Shown here piece after piece: positions 1 to 6,616 of a stretch of 10,701 bases of DNA (its first letter is position 1; each line of letters begins with the position of its first letter). Under the pieces are notes generated by a model. That model made no database searches. It saw nothing but the letters and a program-made list of their open reading frames with translations, and had not been told where the DNA came from. Both the position numbers and the translations under genes were made by a program. This DNA comes from Candidatus Omnitrophota bacterium (lineage in GTDB: Bacteria > Omnitrophota > Gorgyraeia > 2-01-FULL-45-10), in NCBI GenBank assembly GCA_022703295.1, contig JAKLDX010000027.1, positions 1 through 10,701 on the forward strand. Reading direction: 5' to 3'.

Positions 1-600
1 TACAACAGTCCCTTTCAAGTTCTTTTTTCTCGCCATTTCCACCAGATTTTTTAATGCCCCTTGCCGCTTGCCGGTTACCCCTTGCCGCTCTATGTGATTA
101 TCTTTTATCAGTACCTGGTCATAGAGCCCCATCCTGTGGTTTGTACCGCCGCCGGTCGATACCGCGTATTTTTCGAGGTACCTCAATAGAGGTATGGTCT
201 TACGGGTATCCATGACCTTGACGCCATGCTGCCTGGCCTTATCGGCGAATTTCTTTGTCAGTGTGGCGATGCCGCTCAGCAGGGAAATGAAATTAACCAT
301 GGTGCGCTCGGCGCGCAATATGGACGCTGTATGCCCCTCCAAAAAAGCAAGCTCTTTCCCTGCCCCCACGAAGCTGCCGTCCTTTGAATTTGGCTTAAAG
401 CGCACGCTGTAATCGACCTGGGCCATTACCCATTCAGCTATCGTAAGGCCGCAGGCCACGCAATCCTCTTTAGTGGCTATGACCGCCCGGCAGGAATCGA
501 ATTTGTCTATGACCGCATTCGTCGTTATATCGCCCTTGCCTATGTCCTCTTTCAGGGCGGCTTTTATTATGGGAAGGACCCGTTCCTTATCAAGTTTCAT
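1..600 (-). CDS. nadC: Nicotinate-nucleotide (quinolinate) pyrophosphorylase, 5' part; runs off window
   Basis: The first 200 codons read open to the window edge; the family is usually about 280 residues, so roughly the last 80 are missing. The enzyme converts quinolinate and PRPP to nicotinate mononucleotide, CO2 and PPi in cytoplasmic de novo NAD synthesis. Visible family signatures are EDIGKGDITT (18-27), ILRAERTMVNF and LSGIATLT (94-115), TRKTIPLLR (132-140), GGGTNHRMGLYD (150-161) and LIKDNHI (164-170), which bind quinolinate and PRPP phosphate. The ATG at 600 fits the usual N-terminus, with a weak purine-rich GAAAGA upstream, 19 bases after the response regulator stop. Directly after DNHI the protein has ERQGVTGKRQGA, about seven residues more than I recall for homologues; this is encoded by a heptamer repeat (57-91). 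Identity is secure from the motifs; its link to the upstream two-component pair is only positional. Confidence 0.93.
   Translation of the reverse strand, partial: MKLDKERVLPIIKAALKEDIGKGDITTNAVIDKFDSCRAVIATKEDCVACGLTIAEWVMAQVDYSVRFKPNSKDGSFVGAGKELAFLEGHTASILRAERTMVNFISLLSGIATLTKKFADKARQHGVKVMDTRKTIPLLRYLEKYAVSTGGGTNHRMGLYDQVLIKDNHIERQGVTGKRQGALKNLVEMARKKNLKGTVV
57..91. repeat. Degenerate 7-bp tandem repeat inside nadC (five units)
   Basis: On the + strand the bases divide into five consecutive heptamers: CCCCTTG, CCGCTTG, CCGGTTA, CCCCTTG, CCGCTCT. Units 1-2 and 4-5 form a near-exact 21-bp duplication (CCCCTTGCCGCT at 57-68 and 78-89), which is seven codons and keeps the frame. On the coding strand this gives nadC residues 170-182, where RQG occurs twice. 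The unit matches the repeats at 3608-3642 and 4307-4341. Confidence 0.7.
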
Positions 601-619
601 AATATCTTTCGTCCAATGC

Positions 620-979
620 CTATTTTATATTTTTCTTTATTACGTCCATCAGCTGGTCTATGGTGATGGGTTTCGATACCGTCTGATAGCCGCTTATCGT
701 ATCGGTCTCATCCTCATTAACTATAGCCGTCAGGAATACCACAGGGACATTCTTAAGCTGCGGATCATTTTTCAAATTGAATAAGACCCCTCCCCCGTCC
801 ACCTTCGGCATCATTATGTCCAGGAAGATCAGATCCGGCTTGAATTTCTTGGCTGTGCTGATGGCGCGTTGCGGGAAATTCTCCGTCATCACATCATATA
901 AATGCGTTTGTTCAAGGTTCAGTTTTATGAGTTCCGTAAAATCTTTTTCGTCATCCACGATCAGTATCTTTTTTCTCAT
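620..979 (-). CDS. Stand-alone receiver-domain response regulator (CheY-like)
   Basis: This 119-residue protein is a receiver domain and nothing more. It has the acidic pair D9-D10, phospho-acceptor D54 in LIFLDIMMPK, the switch T84 in VFLTA and the conserved K103 in SKP. There is no DNA-binding or enzymatic output domain, so it probably acts by protein contact or as a phosphotransfer intermediate. The start at 979 follows the histidine kinase stop (TAG at 984-982) by two bases and has a good ribosome binding site, AAAGGAGA, formed by the last kinase codons. The tight spacing and paired domains make the upstream kinase its likely partner. The output target cannot be read from this window. Confidence 0.93.
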   Translation of the reverse strand: MRKKILIVDDEKDFTELIKLNLEQTHLYDVMTENFPQRAISTAKKFKPDLIFLDIMMPKVDGGGVLFNLKNDPQLKNVPVVFLTAIVNEDETDTISGYQTVSKPITIDQLMDVIKKNIK

Positions 980-981
980 GC

Positions 982-2235
982 CTATCTCCTTTTGTTGGTC
1001 GGAAATGCCAGGACCGCCTTTACGCCGTGCCCTACCTTCTTGTTCGCTATCTCGACCTTGCCGTCATGCATATCCATGATATTCCTTACGATGGCCAGGC
1101 CCAGCCCTGTGCCGCCGGCTGCGCGCCTTGTTGTAAAGAAAGGATTGAATATCTTATCCATGATCTCTTCCGGTATGCCCGGGCCGGTGTCCTCTATTTC
1201 GATGAACACCTTGAATCCGCCGCGCGGAGCTTTCTTCGAGTAAGTCCTTATAATAAGCTTTCCTCCGTCGGGCATCTGATATATGCTGTTCAGGAATAAG
1301 TTCACAAGCACCTGCTCTATCTTGTTATCGTCTATCCTGACATCCGGCAGGTCCTTCTGGAATTCGCGTACCGTATTTATCTTTGATCTGTCGATATCGT
1401 AACTGACAAGCCTCAGCGCCTTCTCTATGATGGAATTAAGATTCTGAGGTGTGTAGCTCAACTTCGAAACCGCCGAAAAGTCCAGCAACCCCCTTATTAT
1501 ACTGTCGGCTTTTTCAACCGCGCGCCTCATCCGCTCAAGGGTGGTGTGGGCGCCTCTGTCGGAAGCCTCCGTCTTGCCCGCAATATATTCTATCCCCTGC
1601 AGCATTACCGCAAGCGGGTTCTTGACCTCATGAGCCGCGCCGCTCGCCAGGCTGCCGACCACTTCCATTTTTGCCGATTGTATAAGCTGATGCTGGACGT
1701 CTTTCAGCCTGCTGTAAGCGCTTCGCACCTCTTCCTCGGCCTTTTTCAATGAATAAAGATGGCCGAAGGTCGATGCAAAAAGTTCAAGTATCTCGCGGTC
1801 GTGTTCGCCGATCGGGTCTTTGCTTAAAAGGTTATCCGCGCTAAGATACCCGACAACTTTTTGTCCGTCCCATATCGTAGCTATGATATGAGCGCCGCGG
1901 CCGACTACTTTTCCGCTGCCGTTCCGAAGCGGCACGCCTGCCTCCAGGACCGAATGAGACCTGTCTGTGTGGATATGCCTGACCGCAGGGTCGTCATCCC
2001 GGAGAACTCTTTCGCCTATCTCCTTCCTGAGCCTTCCCTTTTCGTCAACGCCGAAAGAGCCTATCAGATATTTCGGGTTTTTATCAACGAACCATATCGA
2101 AAGCCGGTCAAAGCCAAGCTCGCTCGTGCCGAGTTCCACTATGCTGCGGCACAACTCCTCGACCGATTCGGCGCGGGAAAGCCTGTTCCCGACCTCGTGG
2201 AGAGTCCGCAATCTTTTCTCGAAGCTGTCTTTCAT
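982..2235 (-). CDS. Soluble GAF-domain sensor histidine kinase
   Basis: Domain order in this 417-residue protein is an N-terminal GAF-type sensory domain (about 9-163), a short coiled-coil linker (about 163-189), a HisKA dimerisation domain with phospho-accepting H202 in AAHEVKNPLA, and a HATPase_c domain. The ATPase shows the N box (NLFLN, N316), G1 box DTGPGIP (349-355), F box FNPFF (363-367) and G2 box GGTGLGLAI (374-382). There is no signal peptide or membrane helix, so it should sense a cytoplasmic cue through GAF; the ligand is unknown. I chose the ATG at 2235, which shares one base with the valS stop (TGATG); a TTG one codon upstream at 2238 is also open but less likely. The overlap suggests translational coupling to valS. 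The response regulator lies two bases downstream. Confidence 0.92.
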   Translation of the reverse strand: MKDSFEKRLRTLHEVGNRLSRAESVEELCRSIVELGTSELGFDRLSIWFVDKNPKYLIGSFGVDEKGRLRKEIGERVLRDDDPAVRHIHTDRSHSVLEAGVPLRNGSGKVVGRGAHIIATIWDGQKVVGYLSADNLLSKDPIGEHDREILELFASTFGHLYSLKKAEEEVRSAYSRLKDVQHQLIQSAKMEVVGSLASGAAHEVKNPLAVMLQGIEYIAGKTEASDRGAHTTLERMRRAVEKADSIIRGLLDFSAVSKLSYTPQNLNSIIEKALRLVSYDIDRSKINTVREFQKDLPDVRIDDNKIEQVLVNLFLNSIYQMPDGGKLIIRTYSKKAPRGGFKVFIEIEDTGPGIPEEIMDKIFNPFFTTRRAAGGTGLGLAIVRNIMDMHDGKVEIANKKVGHGVKAVLAFPTNKRR

Positions 2236-4958
2236 CAAGCCCCCAGGTCCTTCAGGTTCTGCTTTATCTTTTTTATTTGGATCTCCAGCTCCGCCTTATA
2301 ACTGGCCTGCTTTTCAACGACTTCTTTAGGCGCCTTCGAGACGAATGAATCGTTTTTAAGTCTTTTGACTATCGAACTTATCTCGGCCTCGATCCTGGAT
2401 GCCTCCTTCATGATACGCGCCTTCTCCTTCTCAAGGTCTATCAGTCCTTCCAACGGCACGTATACCTCAAGTTTTCCCACAACGCTAAGCGCCGCGTTCT
2501 TCGGCTTCTTTATTTTGCCAATCTCCAGCGTTTCCAGCCTGGCGAGTCTTTTTATTATCGTCGAGTTCTCCGACAGAAATTTTTCCTCATCGGCACCGTG
2601 GATATTTATAGATGCCTTAATGGCGCGCTGAGGCTCTATATTCCAGACGGAGCGGATATTCCGTATTGCCGTTATTATTTCTATAATATCCGACATCTTT
2701 TCTTCGGCGTCTTCAGATATCATCTGCTTCTGGAGATGGGGCCAGGCCTGGATCATTATTGAATCCCCCCGGGAGTCCTTGTCCCTGGGCAGCTTCTGCC
2801 ATATCTCTTCCGTAATAAACGGCATAAAAGGATGCAGCATGCGCAGGCTTTTTTCCAGGATCTTATACAATATGACCTGTGATTGCTTGCTGCCGATATC
2901 CGCCTTCGCTATCTCTATATACCAATCACAAAATTCATGCCACAGGAATTCGTATATCGCGTTGGCGGCTTCATTGAACTTATACTCATCCAGGCAGCCC
3001 GTAACATATGATAAAGTGGTATAAAATCGGGACAATATCCATTTCTCCGGAAGGGACAAGCTCATTTTCTCAAAAAATACGCAAAGGTCGGCGCTTACAT
3101 CTTCCGGCTTAAGATTCATCAGGATGAAACGGGATGCATTCCATATCTTATTCGCGAAATTCCTGCCAAGCTCGAATTTACCTTCCGAGAGAAATACGTC
3201 CTGCCCCTGGGCGGTTATGGAGATTATGCTGAACCGCAGCGCGTCCGTCCCGTATTTTTCTATCATGTCCAGCGGGTCAATCACGTTGCCCAGCGATTTC
3301 GACATCTTGGTTCCTGTTATGTCCCTTACCGTACCGTGTATGTAGACGTTCCGGAACGGTATATCGCCCCGGAATTCTATTCCCGCCATTATCATCCTGG
3401 CCACCCAGAAAAATATTATTTCCTGCGCCGTCACAAGAGAATCCGTCGGATAGAAATATTTAAGCTCGGGCGTCTCTTTCGGCCATCCGAACGTCGAGAA
3501 CGGCCACAGCCATGAGGAGAACCACGTATCCAACACATCCGGGTCCTGTTCGATATCGACCCCTCCGCAGACAGGGCATTTTTCAGGCCTAATCTTCGAA
3601 ACTATAATACCCTGAGCCTTGGCACCTGCCCCCTGACCCTCGACAGTATCTTTACCGCAGTTTTTACAGTAGTAGACCGGAATTCTGTGCCCCCACCAGA
3701 TCTGCCTCGATATGCACCAGTCCCTTATGTTGTTCATCCATTCAAGATAGACCTTCGTCCATCTTGCCGGATAGAATTTTATCTTACCCTTCTTAACGGC
3801 TTCGATCGCGGGTTCGGCAAGAGGCTTCATCCTGACAAACCATTGAGGAGAAAGTCTCGGCTCTATCATTGTATGGCAGCGGTAGCAGTGGCCGACGGCA
3901 TGCCGGTGGGGCTCGCTCTTAACAAAGAGGCCGCGTTCTTTCAGGTCTTCTATTATCGCCTCTCTCGCCTCGAACCTGTCCATGCCTTCGTAGTCGCCGC
4001 CGATACCGTTTATAGTCGCGTCATCGTTCATCACATTTATTTCGTCAAGGCCGTATTTTCTGCCTAGCTCAAAATCCACAGGGTCATGCGCGGGGGTTAC
4101 CTTGAGGGCGCCTGTACCGAATTTTAAATCTACGAGGCCATCCTGTATGATTTTCAGCTCTCTGTTCAGTATTGGCAGCAGCACTGTCCTGCCTTTTAAG
4201 TCCTTGTATCTTTTATCCTTGGGGTTTATTGCTATCGCCACATCGCCCAGCATCGTCTCCGGCCGGGTGGTTGCAACGATGACAAAATCCTCTTCGCCGT
4301 CTTTCTTCCCCTGGCCCTTGACCCTTGCTACTTGTCCCTTAATAGGATATTTTATGTAATACAACGCGCCGTCCACGTCCTTATGCTGCGATTCCTCGTC
4401 TGACAAGGCAGTCTGGCACCGCGGGCACCAGTTGATTATATAATTTCCCCTGTAGATCAGCCCCTTTTCATATAGGCGGGAAAAAACTTCGAGGACAGCG
4501 TCGGAAAGGCCGTCATCCATGGTAAAGCGCGTCCTGTCCCAGTCGCAGGAACAGCCAAGTTTCTTGAGCTGCCTTATTATTGTAGAGCCGTATTCCTCAC
4601 GCCACTTCCACACCTCTTCTACAAATTTCTCCCTGCCGAGGTCCTGGCGCTTTATGTTGTCTTTCGCAAGTTTTCTTTCTACGACATTCTGGGTCGCTAT
4701 GCCGGCGTGGTCCGTTCCGGGCATCCATTCGGCCTTAAAACCCTGCATCCTTTTAAACCGTATAAGTATATCCTGGATGGTATCGTTCAGGGCATGGCCC
4801 ATATGCAGAATACCAGTTATATTAGGGGGAGGTATTACTATAGAATAGGGTTTTTTCGCGGGATCGGGATCGGCATGAAAATATTTTTTCGCTTCCCAGT
4901 CCTTATAGATCCTGTCCTCAACTTCATGAGGATTATATGCCTTTGCCAGTTCTTCCAT
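2235..4958 (-). CDS. valS: Valyl-tRNA synthetase
   Basis: This 907-residue class Ia synthetase charges tRNA-Val with valine and edits mischarged threonine. Visible parts are PPPNITG (43-49), the HIGH-type motif HMGH (52-55), the CP1 editing domain with ATTRPETMLGD and GTGALKVTPAHDP, a Cys-x2-Cys pair before and after residues 439-451 (zinc-like), DTWFSS, KMSKS (551-555), the anticodon-binding domain, and the C-terminal valS coiled-coil arm from about 842. Length is close to the family norm. Two heptamer repeats (4307-4341 and 3608-3642) encode Gly/Lys/Gln-rich stretches at residues 206-218 and 439-451 that look like insertions. The start at 4958 matches the usual N-terminus, but I see no Shine-Dalgarno sequence in the AT-rich 19 bases upstream. 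The stop overlaps the histidine kinase start. Confidence 0.98.
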   Translation of the reverse strand: MEELAKAYNPHEVEDRIYKDWEAKKYFHADPDPAKKPYSIVIPPPNITGILHMGHALNDTIQDILIRFKRMQGFKAEWMPGTDHAGIATQNVVERKLAKDNIKRQDLGREKFVEEVWKWREEYGSTIIRQLKKLGCSCDWDRTRFTMDDGLSDAVLEVFSRLYEKGLIYRGNYIINWCPRCQTALSDEESQHKDVDGALYYIKYPIKGQVARVKGQGKKDGEEDFVIVATTRPETMLGDVAIAINPKDKRYKDLKGRTVLLPILNRELKIIQDGLVDLKFGTGALKVTPAHDPVDFELGRKYGLDEINVMNDDATINGIGGDYEGMDRFEAREAIIEDLKERGLFVKSEPHRHAVGHCYRCHTMIEPRLSPQWFVRMKPLAEPAIEAVKKGKIKFYPARWTKVYLEWMNNIRDWCISRQIWWGHRIPVYYCKNCGKDTVEGQGAGAKAQGIIVSKIRPEKCPVCGGVDIEQDPDVLDTWFSSWLWPFSTFGWPKETPELKYFYPTDSLVTAQEIIFFWVARMIMAGIEFRGDIPFRNVYIHGTVRDITGTKMSKSLGNVIDPLDMIEKYGTDALRFSIISITAQGQDVFLSEGKFELGRNFANKIWNASRFILMNLKPEDVSADLCVFFEKMSLSLPEKWILSRFYTTLSYVTGCLDEYKFNEAANAIYEFLWHEFCDWYIEIAKADIGSKQSQVILYKILEKSLRMLHPFMPFITEEIWQKLPRDKDSRGDSIMIQAWPHLQKQMISEDAEEKMSDIIEIITAIRNIRSVWNIEPQRAIKASINIHGADEEKFLSENSTIIKRLARLETLEIGKIKKPKNAALSVVGKLEVYVPLEGLIDLEKEKARIMKEASRIEAEISSIVKRLKNDSFVSKAPKEVVEKQASYKAELEIQIKKIKQNLKDLGA
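3608..3642. repeat. Degenerate 7-bp tandem repeat inside valS, zinc-like region (five units)
   Basis: Five consecutive + strand heptamers are TACCCTG, AGCCTTG, GCACCTG, CCCCCTG, ACCCTCG. This is the most degenerate of the three arrays, but the last four positions keep C-Y-T-G in most units. On the coding strand it gives the Gly/Ala/Gln-rich stretch at residues 439-451 (EGQGAGAKAQG). That stretch lies between the two Cys-x2-Cys pairs, in a loop about nine residues longer than the Thermus enzyme as I recall it. Confidence 0.55.
4307..4341. repeat. Degenerate 7-bp tandem repeat inside valS, editing domain (five units)
   Basis: Five consecutive + strand heptamers are TCCCCTG, GCCCTTG, ACCCTTG, CTACTTG, TCCCTTA, giving the consensus NCCCTTG. 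The coding strand gives residues 206-218 (KGQVARVKGQG), just before the conserved ATTRPE strand of the CP1 editing domain. The loop is about 13 residues longer than I recall for the Bacillus enzyme. Confidence 0.65.
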
Positions 4959-4963
4959 TTTGA

Positions 4964-4980
4964 TAAAAATATGATTTTTA
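4964..4980 (-). other. AT-only inverted repeat in the valS leader
   Basis: The bases before valS form a perfect 7-bp inverted repeat, TAAAAAT and ATTTTTA, around a three-base loop. It begins with the stop codon of the upstream 102-aa gene and ends five bases before the valS ATG. Being all A/T it would be a weak hairpin. It occupies the place where a Shine-Dalgarno sequence would normally sit. It may be chance in an AT-rich junction; no -35 box is visible at a suitable distance. Confidence 0.3.
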
Positions 4981-5286
4981 GTGCCTAGTGATGCTTCTCG
5001 GCCCGTCTCCCAATTTGTCGATCGCTTCTTCGTAATTGTCCGTTGTCTTTTTATCGATCTTCTCTTCCTGGGTCACGCCGGCGCCCGCCATCCCCGGGTC
5101 TTTCATCTCTGCATCATCTTCCGCCATCTCACCTTCCTTGGTGATATCAAGGCCTGCCTGTTTCTCCACGCCTATCGATTCCTGTGAGGGGGTCGCTTCA
5201 TCGCTTCTTGCCCCTGCCGCGAATGACACCGAACAACATAAGGCCGTCACCACAAACACCGTCAATAAAAACATTTTGAATCTCAT
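4978..5286 (-). CDS. Small acidic exported protein of unknown function
   Basis: This 102-residue protein begins with a clear type I signal peptide: basic MRFK, a hydrophobic stretch to about residue 21, and a likely cut after SFA (21-23). No lipobox precedes the cysteines at 17-18, so it does not look like a lipoprotein. The mature part of about 79 residues is polar and rich in Glu, Asp and Lys, has no cysteine and no membrane helix, and is probably poorly structured. I recognise no family. The start at 5286 has a strong purine-rich ribosome binding site (AAGGGGGCGG) and lies 12 bases after the PspC-domain gene. Its place beside PspC and a secreted TPR protein suggests an envelope role, which is inference from position only. 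Confidence 0.78.
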   Translation of the reverse strand: MRFKMFLLTVFVVTALCCSVSFAAGARSDEATPSQESIGVEKQAGLDITKEGEMAEDDAEMKDPGMAGAGVTQEEKIDKKTTDNYEEAIDKLGDGPRSITRH

Positions 5287-5298
5287 GCCGCCCCCTTT

Positions 5299-5487
5299 TT
5301 ATTTTGGTTTTTTCGGTATGATAAACCACATCATGATATAAGCAACTATGCCCAGCCCGAACGACAATAACGTCGCGATGATAAACCCTATCCTGAAAAG
5401 CGTCGGGTCCTTGTCGAAATATTCGCCGAGCCCGCCGCATATACCGCCTATTTTCCGGTCCGTATCGGAAAGGTAAAGTTTTTTCAT
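5299..5487 (-). CDS. PspC-domain small membrane protein
   Basis: This 62-residue protein is a minimal PspC domain. It has the N-terminal LYLSDTDRKIGGICGGLGEY signature (4-23), FDKDPTLFRI (24-33), then one membrane helix (about 33-57) and a short basic tail. PspC in enterobacteria is an inner-membrane partner of the phage-shock envelope-stress response, but many bacteria have free-standing PspC-domain proteins without psp genes, and no pspA, pspB or pspF is present here. The ATG at 5487 overlaps the stop codon of the TPR gene (ATGA), a sign of translational coupling. Family assignment is firm; the specific role in this organism is not known. Confidence 0.92.
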   Translation of the reverse strand: MKKLYLSDTDRKIGGICGGLGEYFDKDPTLFRIGFIIATLLSFGLGIVAYIMMWFIIPKKPK

Positions 5488-6434
5488 CCTCGCACCCCCG
5501 GCTTTGTGTTCTTTAATACCTTATCCGCTTCTTCGAGCAGGTCTCCTGCCTTGTCCTTACGCCCTATTTTCTCATAAACTTTAGCAAGTTTTATTTTGAG
5601 GTTGGCAACTCTGGGGCTGTCGCTGCCTATCATCTTTGTGTGGATATCTATGGCCTTCTTATAGTAATCTATTGCTTCGTTGTATTTGCCCTGTATATCG
5701 CATAATTCCGCCAGCCTCGCCACAGGCTTGTACACATAGGGATGTTCGTCGGTGTAGCTTTGCTCCGATATCTGGATCGCTTCTCTGAACATTTTTTCCG
5801 CTTCGGCGTATTTCTTCTTTACGAAATATATTTCATAAAGGCGGTCCAGGATGAGCGCTACCTCCGGACTATACTTCCCGTAAAATTTCTGAAATATCCC
5901 GAGCGCTTCCGAATAATATTTTTCGGTCTGTTCAAAATTTCCCTGCGTATAATACAGGTCCCCAAGTTCACTCAATATTTCTGCTATGCGGGGGCTCCCG
6001 GGAGGGAGAGTTGTATGATATATGCCAAGCGCCTGCTCATAATATGCCGCCGCGTCCTCGAACTCCCCTTGCTGAAAAAATAGTTTACCTAGATTATTAA
6101 GCGACTCCGCCACCTTTTCATGCTCCGGGCCGTAGACTTTTTTGTATATGGAAAGCGACCTCCGGTAGGTGTCTTTTGCCTCGTCAAACTTACCTTGAGC
6201 GTTTTTTAAAAAAGCTATATTGTCAAGGGTAACCGCGGTCTCGATGCTTTCTTTTCCGTATTTTTCTTCCGCTATCTTCAATGCCTCCTCGCCTATCATT
6301 ATCGCCTCAGAGTATTTCCCCTGTGCGCAAAGGTCCTTCATGCCGGCGTTCAGCTCCTCACATGTGGCTGCATAAGAAATCTTTATGGAAAGGATCATGA
6401 GCAGGACCGCTATCAAAACAGTCGCTCTCCTCAT
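5484..6434 (-). CDS. Secreted TPR protein with six exact 42-residue repeats
   Basis: This 316-residue protein has a signal peptide (MRRA, hydrophobic to about 19, likely cut near SYA at 20-22). It then has six tetratricopeptide repeats of exactly 42 residues each (35-76, 77-118, 119-160, 161-202, 203-244, 245-286) and a partial seventh (287-309). Units share the pattern QGKY-x-EA, EAL-x-I and a SP-x-VA-like segment, which is the kinesin-light-chain type of TPR rather than the 34-residue type. Such scaffolds bind peptides or partner proteins; no enzymatic domain is present. I chose the ATG at 6434 rather than the in-frame ATG at 6464, because AAAAGGAGG (6449-6441) stands six bases before it and the signal peptide then starts at residue 1. 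It probably acts in the periplasm with the neighbouring small envelope proteins. The partner is unknown. Confidence 0.88.
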   Translation of the reverse strand: MRRATVLIAVLLMILSIKISYAATCEELNAGMKDLCAQGKYSEAIMIGEEALKIAEEKYGKESIETAVTLDNIAFLKNAQGKFDEAKDTYRRSLSIYKKVYGPEHEKVAESLNNLGKLFFQQGEFEDAAAYYEQALGIYHTTLPPGSPRIAEILSELGDLYYTQGNFEQTEKYYSEALGIFQKFYGKYSPEVALILDRLYEIYFVKKKYAEAEKMFREAIQISEQSYTDEHPYVYKPVARLAELCDIQGKYNEAIDYYKKAIDIHTKMIGSDSPRVANLKIKLAKVYEKIGRKDKAGDLLEEADKVLKNTKPGVRG

Positions 6435-6440
6435 ATCAAA

Positions 6441-6449
6441 CCTCCTTTT
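6441..6449 (-). promoter_or_regulatory. Ribosome binding site of the TPR gene, overlapping the upstream stop codon
   Basis: AAAAGGAGG, a full Shine-Dalgarno sequence, lies six bases before the ATG at 6434 and decides that start over the one at 6464. The TAA of the 54-aa gene (6451-6449) touches its first bases, so the two genes should be translationally coupled. Confidence 0.8.
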
Positions 6450-6613
6450 TAGTATTTCGGACATTTGTCACCCTTACACAATACTGCCCGCGTAAGAACA
6501 TATAGAAGTAAAAATAGGAAAAAAAGCAGAAGCCCTATCAATGGTTTCCTGAATGAGAGGATTACCGAGGATATCAAAAGCAAAATACCCGCGATGTCTA
6601 CGACTGTTTTCAT
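6449..6613 (-). CDS. 54-residue two-helix membrane protein with a C-terminal cysteine pair
   Basis: The bases between citramalate synthase and the TPR gene encode an open frame of 54 codons. It has two hydrophobic segments (about 4-21 and 24-45) separated by the basic turn FRKP, then a polar tail CKGDKCPKY with C46 and C51 spaced as C-x4-C. The ATG at 6613 is three bases after the cimA stop and uses AGGGAAA in the end of cimA as its ribosome binding site. Its stop codon abuts the strong Shine-Dalgarno sequence of the TPR gene. Good start and stop context, clear membrane character and the absence of any other use for this interval argue that it is real. I recognise no family. The tail cysteines could bind metal or form a disulfide; which side of the membrane they face is unknown. 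Confidence 0.75.
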   Translation of the reverse strand: MKTVVDIAGILLLISSVILSFRKPLIGLLLFFLFLLLYVLTRAVLCKGDKCPKY

Positions 6614-6616
6614 ATC

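Noticed and set aside
194..412. Short + strand open frame near the left edge
   Set aside because: The minus strand here encodes clear NadC motifs, so the + strand frame is an antisense shadow.
2236..2238. TTG start of the histidine kinase one codon upstream of the ATG
   Set aside because: The ATG at 2235 is adjacent, equally placed for ribosome binding and a better start codon; the difference is one residue.
2765..2795. Possible fourth heptamer array in valS (GTCCTTG, TCCCTGG)
   Set aside because: Only two adjacent units fit the consensus and the local protein lengthening is about four residues, so it is within chance.
4959..4990. Promoter before valS based on an AT-rich CATATT -10-like sequence
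   Set aside because: No -35-like hexamer at 16-18 bases upstream; AT richness alone is not enough.
4978..5286. Lipoprotein reading of the acidic exported protein because of Cys17-Cys18
   Set aside because: The residues before the cysteines (TAL) do not fit a lipobox, and an Ala-x-Ala-like type I site follows at 21-23.
6435..6464. Upstream start of the TPR gene at 6464
   Set aside because: It would add ten residues before a clean signal peptide and overlap the 54-aa gene; the strong Shine-Dalgarno sequence at 6449-6441 points to 6434.
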